Of a stretch of 64,000 nt of DNA, positions 58,456-64,000 are shown piece after piece. The stretch comes from Dehalococcoidia bacterium (lineage in GTDB: Bacteria; Chloroflexota; Dehalococcoidia; Lucifugimonadales; JAGWBF01): the NCBI GenBank assembly GCA_021295955.1, contig JAGWBJ010000016.1:1-64000 (forward strand). The letters run 5' to 3'. The notes beneath the pieces were generated by a model. That model searched no databases. It was not told the DNA's origin and saw only the letters and a list, made by a program, of their open reading frames with translations. Numbering within the stretch: the first letter of the stretch is position 1; each line of letters opens with the position of its first letter. The position numbers were made by a program, and so were the translations under genes.

Positions 58456-58752
58456 GTGGTCTCTCAGCTACGCATCTACACGATCAACAAGGGGATGATG
58501 GACTCGTACCTGAGGCTCTTCGACGAGAGCATCCGCCCCGTACACGAGAAGCTGGGCATACCCATAGAGGGGACCTGGGTAAACATGGAGCGCAGCGAGT
58601 TCATCTGGGTCCGAAGCTTCGCCAGCGTCGACGACATCGCCGCCAAGGAGGAGGCCTACTTCGCCTCCCCCGAGCGCAAGGCCCTGGGCGACCTTCCCGG
58701 CAGCCATCTGGCCAAGATGGAGGTGCGGCTCATCGAGCCGGCGTACCAGTAG
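58456..58752 (+). CDS. NIPSNAP family protein
   Basis: A 98-residue NIPSNAP-type ferredoxin-like domain: QLRIYTINKGMMDSYLRLFDESIRPVHEKLGIPIEGTWVN, FIWVRSFASVDDIAAKEEAYF and KMEVRLIEP. Single-domain members are common in bacteria and lack a known reaction; some resemble small monooxygenase/dehydratase dimers. The GTG at 58456 follows AGGAGGAGG; the longer track ORF from 58234 overlaps the previous gene out of frame. Confidence 0.8.
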   Translation: MVSQLRIYTINKGMMDSYLRLFDESIRPVHEKLGIPIEGTWVNMERSEFIWVRSFASVDDIAAKEEAYFASPERKALGDLPGSHLAKMEVRLIEPAYQ

Positions 58753-58825
58753 ACGGTATCAAGGCCCGCGCCCGTACCGGTAATGGACCGCCGTCATTCT
58801 TGGCTTCCCAGCCTCAAGGAGGACC

Positions 58826-59308
58826 ATGGCAGACCGACGCTACTGGCTGTTCAAGTCCGAGCCCGGAGCCTACTCCTTCTCGGACCTCCAGAACGAGGAG
58901 GACCGGACCGCCGAGTGGGACGGCGTGCGCAACTACCGCGCCCGTAACCTGATGCGGGACCAGATGAAGGTGGGAGACGGCGTCCTCTTCTACCACAGCA
59001 GTACCGCCGTGCCCGCCGTGGTGGGCACGGCCCACGTGGTCCGGGAGAGCTACCCCGACGATACCGCCTGGGAACCCACCTCCCGGTACTACGACCCCAA
59101 GGCCAGCCCCGACAACCCCGTCTGGTGCATGGTGGACATCCAGGCGGACGCGGAGCTGCCCCGCCCCGTGACCCTAAGGGAGATCAAGGACAACCCCAAG
59201 CTGGACGGCATGCTGCTGGTCCGCCGGGGCATGCGCCTGTCCATCCAGCCCGTGACCAGGGAAGAATGGGACGAGATACTGGGCATGTCGCGAAGCGGAC
59301 CCCTCTAG
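58826..59308 (+). CDS. EVE domain protein (PUA-like)
   Basis: A 160-residue EVE protein: YWLFKSEPGAYSFSDLQ, EWDGVRNYRARNLMRDQMKVGDGVLFYHS, VVGTAHVVRESYPD and PVWCMVDIQA are the family marks. The fold is PUA-like and members bind modified bases in nucleic acids; a close human relative is THYN1. Its stop overlaps the stop of the convergent amidase by 4 bases. Its ATG follows AAGGAGG. Confidence 0.9.
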   Translation: MADRRYWLFKSEPGAYSFSDLQNEEDRTAEWDGVRNYRARNLMRDQMKVGDGVLFYHSSTAVPAVVGTAHVVRESYPDDTAWEPTSRYYDPKASPDNPVWCMVDIQADAELPRPVTLREIKDNPKLDGMLLVRRGMRLSIQPVTREEWDEILGMSRSGPL

Positions 59309-60720
59309 ACCGGCGGCCTTCGCTTATGCCAGTCGGTGCTCTGCTCGTAGGCGTGGGCCACCTTCATCACAGTGGCCTCGTCGAAGGGACGGCCGACGAT
59401 CTGCAGGCCCAAGGGTAGGTTGGTAGCTGTAAATCCGCACGGTACGGACAGGGCCGGCGTACCGGCCAGGTTGGCCGGCCCTGTGAAGCTGGCCCGGGCG
59501 CCCAGGCCCGCCAGCGCCTGCTCCTTGCTCGGCACACCGGGGACCGACTCCACAGGCGGTGCGGCGCCGACTCCGGTGGGCAGCACCAACACGTCGAACC
59601 TCTCCAGAGCGTCGAGCATGTGCCGGCGTAACAACGCACGTATCTTCTGGGCCTTGTAATACGCCTGGGCAGGCAGGACCCGCCCTGTAGGATACCGGAT
59701 GCGGTTGTTGTGGTCCAGCTCGTTGAGGTGGACCCGGAAGGTTCTGTCGTGCACCGCGGCCCACTCGGCTGTGGCTATGCCCATGCTAACGGCGCCGGAC
59801 ATCTCCATGAGGGGTATCGAGACCTCCTCCACTGTCGCTCCCAGATCGCCAAGGGAGGCGATGGCCTTGCCTATCACGTCCCGGTACTCGGGGTCCAGGC
59901 GGTCCGAGCGGACCCGCTCGGTGACGGCGCCCACCTTCAGCCGACGGACGTCACCGTCGAGGAACCGGCGGTAGTCGGGCACGGGAACGTCCCAGGTGTA
60001 CGGGTCCTTGGGGTCGTGGCCGGCGATGGCCTGAAGGGTAATTGCGCAGTCCTCCACGGTGCGGGACATGGGGCCCACCTGGTCCATGGACCAGGAGCCT
60101 CCAAACACACCGTACCGGCTCACCCGGCCCCAGCTCGGACGCAGCCCGACGATACCACTCCAGTTGGCCGGGGTACGGATGGAGCCGCCCGTGTCCTCTC
60201 CCAGGGAAGTAGCGCACAGGAACGCTGCGGTAGCCGCCCCGGAGCCGCTGCTGGACGTGCCCGGATTCCTGGAGGTGTCCCAGGGATTACGGGGAGTGCC
60301 GTGGGGATGATGGAATATCTCCGCCATAGCGTACTCGCTCATGTTCAGCTTGCCCAGAAGCACGGCTCCGCCGGCCTTGAGGTTGGCCATGACCGTGGCG
60401 TCCTCTTCCGGGACGAAATCAGCCAGGATGCTGGAACCCGCGGTCGTTCGAATGCCCTTGGTCCAGAACTGGTCTTTCACCGCAACTGGGACACCGTGCA
60501 TGGGTCCCAGGTAGCCGCCCTGGGCGATGGCGGCTTCAGCCTCGCGAGCGGCGGCCAGGGCAAGGTCCCGGGTGACGGTTATGTATGAGGTCAGCTTGGG
60601 GTCCACCGAGTCTATGCGCTCGAGATACGCTTCCGTGGCCTCTACCGGTGAGACATCCTTTCGCTGGATCAGGTCCGCTAGCTCGGCGGCGGACAGGAAG
60701 GGCAGGTCGGATCTGTTCAT
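59305..60720 (-). CDS. Amidase signature-family hydrolase
   Basis: A 471-residue amidase, close paralogue of the one at 11786-13195. The Lys is in VPVAVKDQF and the Ser in GGSIRTPAN. The serine loop reads PGTSSSGSGAATAAF, with Thr instead of the second Gly seen in the other two amidases. The ATG at 60720 has AAAGGAG upstream and gives the family N-terminus SDLPFLSAAELADLI; the track ORF adds 32 residues. It may share the control region with the divergent dinB gene. The substrate is unknown. Confidence 0.88.
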   Translation of the reverse strand: MNRSDLPFLSAAELADLIQRKDVSPVEATEAYLERIDSVDPKLTSYITVTRDLALAAAREAEAAIAQGGYLGPMHGVPVAVKDQFWTKGIRTTAGSSILADFVPEEDATVMANLKAGGAVLLGKLNMSEYAMAEIFHHPHGTPRNPWDTSRNPGTSSSGSGAATAAFLCATSLGEDTGGSIRTPANWSGIVGLRPSWGRVSRYGVFGGSWSMDQVGPMSRTVEDCAITLQAIAGHDPKDPYTWDVPVPDYRRFLDGDVRRLKVGAVTERVRSDRLDPEYRDVIGKAIASLGDLGATVEEVSIPLMEMSGAVSMGIATAEWAAVHDRTFRVHLNELDHNNRIRYPTGRVLPAQAYYKAQKIRALLRRHMLDALERFDVLVLPTGVGAAPPVESVPGVPSKEQALAGLGARASFTGPANLAGTPALSVPCGFTATNLPLGLQIVGRPFDEATVMKVAHAYEQSTDWHKRRPPV

Positions 60721-60823
60721 GGCGCTCCTTTCGCCGTCAGTATAACGCCCCTCGCCAAGGGTTGAGAATGGACCCGGACAGCCAGTGGTCGACCGGTCTC
60801 TGAAGCTTGGGTACAATGGGGCC

Positions 60824-61888
60824 GTGGGCGGTACGATACCTCGCTACGTGCTTCACGCGGACCTGGACGCCTTCTACGCGTCGGTCGAGCAGCGGGACAA
60901 CCCTGAGCTGAAGGGCAAGCCCGTCGTGGTGGGAGGGTCCCCGGAAGGCCGGGGCGTGGTCGCGGCCGCGTCCTACGAGGCCCGGACCTACGGCGTACGG
61001 TCCGCCATGCCCATGCGCACGGCCTTCAGGCTGTGCCCCCACCTGGTGAGGGTGTCGGCCCGCTTCCCCAGGTACCACGAGGTCTCCAGGCAGATCATGT
61101 CCATATTCCGAGACCTGACGCCGCTGGTCCAACCCCTATCGCTGGACGAGGCTTACATGGACATCGGCCGGGTGGAGTCGATGGAGCACGCGGAGGACAC
61201 GGCCCGGGAGCTGAAGGAGCGGGTCCGACGGGAGACCCTGCTGGCCGTGACCATCGGCGGCGGCACCTCCAAGACCGTGGCCAAGATAGCCTCGCAGATG
61301 GCCAAGCCCGACGGGTTGCTCATGGTGGAAGCGGGAGCGGAGCAAGAGTTCCTCCATCCGTTGGATGCCGGCAGCCTGTGGGGAGTGGGGCCCAAGACGG
61401 CCCAGATGCTCAAGCGCAACGGTATCGTCACCATCGGCGACATAGCCGGGTCCGACGACGACTGGCTGCGCAGGACCTTCGGCAAGCGGGGCCCGGAGCT
61501 GAAGGAGCGTGCCCAGGGCCTGGACAACGAGGACGTCAGCACCCACCGGGGCACCAAGTCTGTGAGCGCCGAGACGACCATGGCCGAGGACATCGGCGAC
61601 GAGGAGACCCTGGTGGAAATAGCCTCCCGGTTGGGCCATGGGGTGGCCCAACGGATACGGCGGAACGGCCTTCAGGGCAAGACGGTGTCGGTAAAGCTGC
61701 GGCTGTCCGACTTCACGACCTTCACGCGGCAGATCACGCTGCCCGCGCCCACCGCAGACGAGGACATCATCGCCCGGGAGTCCTGCGCCCTTCTCCGTCG
61801 GGAGATCAAGCCCGGCAGGAAGTTCCGGCTGGTGGGAGTCGGCGTCAGCAACTTCCAGGAGGACTACCAGCTCGCCTTGTGGAGCTAG
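60824..61888 (+). CDS. dinB: DNA polymerase IV (Y-family)
   Basis: A 354-residue translesion polymerase. Catalytic motifs are HADLDAFYASVEQ and PLSLDEAYMD (Asp-Glu pair), with SYEARTYGVRSAMPM and ARFPRYHEVS typical of DinB. The helix-hairpin-helix part (LWGVGPKTAQMLKRNGI) and the little-finger domain follow. The ending QLALW may serve as a beta-clamp binding peptide. The GTG at 60824 is chosen by family alignment; the track starts at an upstream GTG (60785), adding 13 residues. No LexA-box was recognised. Confidence 0.93.
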   Translation: MGGTIPRYVLHADLDAFYASVEQRDNPELKGKPVVVGGSPEGRGVVAAASYEARTYGVRSAMPMRTAFRLCPHLVRVSARFPRYHEVSRQIMSIFRDLTPLVQPLSLDEAYMDIGRVESMEHAEDTARELKERVRRETLLAVTIGGGTSKTVAKIASQMAKPDGLLMVEAGAEQEFLHPLDAGSLWGVGPKTAQMLKRNGIVTIGDIAGSDDDWLRRTFGKRGPELKERAQGLDNEDVSTHRGTKSVSAETTMAEDIGDEETLVEIASRLGHGVAQRIRRNGLQGKTVSVKLRLSDFTTFTRQITLPAPTADEDIIARESCALLRREIKPGRKFRLVGVGVSNFQEDYQLALWS

Positions 61889-61966
61889 AATCCCACCCCG
61901 CATGGGGAAGCCTGAAAGGGACCGCCAACCCCGGCGTCAGCCTTCTCCCGTAGGGGAAGCGACCGG

Positions 61967-62866
61967 CTAGGAGCTGGAGGCGGGGACGGGCATGCCCGGG
62001 ATCTTCATCTGGACACGTCCCAGAGTGTGCCGGGTCGTGATAAAGAGGGTCTTCCAGTCGTCGCCGCCCCAGGCCAGGTTGGTGGTGGAGGGGGCGCCGG
62101 TGAGGACCGTGCCCAGGTGGTTTCCCGTGGGGTCGAAGATCCAGACGCCCCCCGGCCCGGTGCAGTAGACGTTCCCCTCCACGTCCACCTTCATACCGTC
62201 GGGGACGCCCGGCAGGTCTCCCTTCAGCGGAGCGAACACCCTGTCCGTGCCCAGGGCCAGAACGCCGTTGGCCTCCAGGTCGAAAGCCCGGATGTGACCC
62301 CTGCGCGAGTCGTTGACGTATAGGACGCTTTCGTCGGGGGAGAAGGTCAGCCCGTTCGGCAGGACGAAGTCGCGGACGATGCAGTTGATTGTGCCCAGGT
62401 CCGGCGAGACGCGGTAGACCCCGGCGAAGTCCAGCTCGGACACCACGTTCATGGTCATGGGATCGGTGAAGTAGATGGAGCCGTCGGACTTCACGACCAC
62501 GTCGTTGGGCCGGTTCAGCCGCCAGCCCCGGTAGCTGTTGGCCACCACCGTGATGCTGCCGTCGGGCTCCAGCCGGGTCACCCGCCGGGTGTCGTGCTCG
62601 CAGGCGACGAGCCTGCCCTGCACGTCCCTGGTCAGGCCGTTGGCCCGGTCGGAGGGCTCCCGGTTGACGGTGGTCTCCTGTCCCGGCGCCCACTTCATGC
62701 GGCGGTTGTTGTGGATGTCGCTGAAGAGTAGGTAGCCGCCCTCCTTCCACCACAGCGGGCCCTCGGCAGGCCCGTACTCGCCGCCGAAGCCGCTCCCCAG
62801 CTCCTCCACGTCCTGGCTCGAGTCCATGATACGGTCCAGCCCGGACGACACCTTTACGACCGGCAT
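61967..62866 (-). CDS. SMP-30/gluconolactonase family protein
   Basis: A 299-residue six-bladed propeller. EGPLWWKEGGYLLFSDIHNNRRMKW gives the first metal Glu, NRPNDVVVKSDGSIYFTDP the Asn, and PNGLTFSPDESVLYVNDSRRGHI and VPDGMKVDVEGNVYCTGPGGVWIF the Asn/Asp ligands. It hydrolyses sugar lactones or related esters. It has no signal peptide. The convergent dinB ends 78 bases away, with only weak dyads between. A 12-bp tandem repeat lies in its 5' leader. Confidence 0.9.
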   Translation of the reverse strand: MPVVKVSSGLDRIMDSSQDVEELGSGFGGEYGPAEGPLWWKEGGYLLFSDIHNNRRMKWAPGQETTVNREPSDRANGLTRDVQGRLVACEHDTRRVTRLEPDGSITVVANSYRGWRLNRPNDVVVKSDGSIYFTDPMTMNVVSELDFAGVYRVSPDLGTINCIVRDFVLPNGLTFSPDESVLYVNDSRRGHIRAFDLEANGVLALGTDRVFAPLKGDLPGVPDGMKVDVEGNVYCTGPGGVWIFDPTGNHLGTVLTGAPSTTNLAWGGDDWKTLFITTRHTLGRVQMKIPGMPVPASSS

Positions 62867-62878
62867 AGCTACCTCCTT

Positions 62879-62902
62879 CTCGACCTAGGGCTCGACCTAG
62901 GG
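62879..62902 (-). repeat. 12-bp tandem duplication in the SMP-30 leader
   Basis: CTCGACCTAGGG twice, exact. It is 13 bases upstream of the SMP-30 start codon, next to its ribosome-binding site. Confidence 0.85.
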
Positions 62903-63039
62903 CCTTGCCCACTGCTCAGGGGTCGAGGTGAGTGTATTGGGCGCCTGTCCCAGGTGTCAATCCCGGAGGACCGGGGTCACCGTTGACACCGCCCCCCTGC
63001 GCTGATACTCTCGGCATCGAGCAAGGTTCGGGAGGCTCC

Positions 63040-63480
63040 ATGGGCTGCGTGGACCTGGGAGGTGACAGACACACGGCGCCGGGCGTGGCCCGAATACACC
63101 CGGAGCCGGACGTAACCGCGCCGGACGGGTCCCAAATACGCCTGTTGACCCACGCCGGAAGGGCCAGCCTGTGCGAGGTAACACTGGAGGCGGGCCGGGT
63201 GTCGCGGCCGGTGTGGCACAGGAAGGTCGAGGAGACCTGGTACGTGCTGCAGGGGACGGGGTCGGTGTGGCGCTGCCCTCCCGACATAGGGCCGGAGCAG
63301 GGGACAGTGGCGAACGTAAGCCCCGGCGCCGCGCTGGTCATACCGCCGCGTTGGCGGTTCCAGTTCGGGGCATCCGACGCCGGGGCCCTGCGGTTCCTGT
63401 GCTTCACGACTCCCCCCTGGCCCGGCGAGGACGAGGCGCAACCGGCCGGGGAGGGCGGCCTCGGGCCGCCGACGGTGTAG
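63040..63480 (+). CDS. Cupin-domain protein
   Basis: A 146-residue single cupin: CEVTLEAGRVSRPVWHRKVEETWYVLQGTGSVW as motif 1 and SPGAALVIPPRWRFQFGASDAGALRFLCF as motif 2. Motif 1 has only one His (HRKVEE) where classical cupins have HxH, so metal binding may be weak or altered. The ATG at 63040 follows GGGAGG; the track ORF from 62932 is longer without support. It is the first gene of a rightward unit with the RraA-like gene. Confidence 0.8.
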   Translation: MGCVDLGGDRHTAPGVARIHPEPDVTAPDGSQIRLLTHAGRASLCEVTLEAGRVSRPVWHRKVEETWYVLQGTGSVWRCPPDIGPEQGTVANVSPGAALVIPPRWRFQFGASDAGALRFLCFTTPPWPGEDEAQPAGEGGLGPPTV

Positions 63481-63557
63481 CCGGTCCCGGACCCCGACGC
63501 CGCCGGGCCGCCAGCCCGCCGGTCATGCTCCAATGTCCTGAAAGGGAGGCGCAACCC

Positions 63558-64000
63558 ATGCCAAAGAGTCCCAGCGCCGGACGGATAAGGGCCGCTTTCC
63601 AGGGACTGTCCACCTGCAACCTCTCCGACGCCCTGGACCGTCTCGAAATGACGGGGCAGGTGCAGGGAATCTTGCCGCTGTGGGCGGGGTGCCCCAAGGT
63701 GGCCGGCCCCGCCATGACCATGAAGCTCAGCCCCACCGCGACCTACTCCACCGTCATCGGCACCCTGGAGGCCGTCCAGGCCAGCGCCCCCGGGGACCTG
63801 CTGGTCATCGACAACGGGGGACGGCCGGGTATCAACAGCTACGGGGGCATTGCAGCCTTCTCCACCCGGCACTACGGCATGCAGGGCTGCGTAATAGACG
63901 GCTCCACCCGGGACGTGGACGAGATGGCGGACCTTGCCCTGCCGGTCTACGGCCGGGGCGTGGTCAACACCTCGGTCCGAGGCCGCATCGGGTTCGAGGG
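63558..64000 (+). CDS. RraA-like / HMG-CHA aldolase family protein (partial at window edge)
   Basis: An open frame that runs off the right edge and is missing from the ORF track; 147 codons are visible. It starts MPKSPSAGRIRAAFQGLSTCNLSDALDRL, followed by GPAMTMKLSPT, GDLLVIDNGG, YGGIAAFSTRHYGMQGCVIDGSTRDVDE and GRGVVNTS. This is the RraA fold shared by 4-hydroxy-4-methyl-2-oxoglutarate/4-carboxy-4-hydroxy-2-oxoadipate aldolases, with the substrate-Arg/metal-Asp motif DGSTRD. An aldolase is more likely than an RNase E inhibitor in this setting. GGGAGGCGC lies upstream of the ATG. Confidence 0.87.
   Translation, partial: MPKSPSAGRIRAAFQGLSTCNLSDALDRLEMTGQVQGILPLWAGCPKVAGPAMTMKLSPTATYSTVIGTLEAVQASAPGDLLVIDNGGRPGINSYGGIAAFSTRHYGMQGCVIDGSTRDVDEMADLALPVYGRGVVNTSVRGRIGFE

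Overview
The window is GC-rich, gene-dense bacterial DNA. I infer a Chloroflexota genome of the SAR202/Dehalococcoidia type. The grounds are gene content and order: tRNA-Thr/Tyr/Thr, then tuf-rpmG-secE-nusG-rplK-rplA-rplJ-rplL, surrounded by many paralogous catabolic enzymes (amidases, SDRs, LLM flavin oxidoreductases, an enolase-superfamily enzyme, class III CoA-transferases) plus DUF1800/DUF1501/NHL modules. No 16S gene is present, so the placement is only suggestive.

Layout. 1-11.4 kb: a DUF1501 (partial)+NHL pair, an ABC dipeptide-type permease pair without a binding protein, a membrane-tethered PQQ-like propeller, an amidase, a decayed SDR, and a second DUF1800-DUF1501-NHL module. 11.8-16.9 kb: amidase and M20 hydrolase, divergent from an orphan molybdopterin-binding hydroxylase subunit. 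17-29 kb: a broken VapBC pair, then a catabolic island (mandelate-racemase-like enzyme, two VOC proteins, two LLM oxidoreductases, two SDRs, HpcH/HpaI aldolase, formamidase-like protein, MBL hydrolase). 29-34.5 kb: tRNAs, EF-Tu and the ribosomal/secretion operon, with an L10-type leader and attenuator. 34.5-40 kb: an S41 protease homologue whose catalytic Lys is Arg, then a complete peptide ABC transporter (SBP-permease-permease). 40-49 kb: a gluzincin peptidase, YvcK/CofD-like factor, GlmS, a second broken toxin-antitoxin pair, enoyl-CoA hydratase and two CoA-transferases. 49-64 kb: a probable selenoprotein, TPR protein, GT2, aspartate kinase, homoserine kinase with an in-frame stop, Xer recombinase, UvrC, small proteins, amidase, DinB, SMP-30, cupin and a partial RraA-like gene.

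Most notable observations. (1) A DsbA/FrnE-family gene at 49040-49681 has an in-frame TGA exactly at the first Cys of its CPWC redox motif, with a hairpin just downstream that fits a bacterial SECIS. It was missed by the ORF track and is probably a selenoprotein. (2) At least four genes (DUF1501, amidase, M20, dppC-like) end in short tandem duplications that begin inside the coding 3' end and include the stop codon, so several copies of the gene end lie downstream. (3) A dispersed mosaic repeat family is built from palindromes such as ATTCCCGCGTGCGCGGGAAT and occupies most larger intergenic gaps. (4) Several genes are broken or carry altered catalytic residues: thrB, an SDR, two PIN toxins, the S41 protease and one CoA-transferase.

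The housekeeping genes form one probable transcription unit from a strong sigma70-like promoter (TTGACT-17-TATACT) at 29073. The accessory genes sit in short operons with their own promoter-like sites. All family calls are by eye from motifs; no database search was run.
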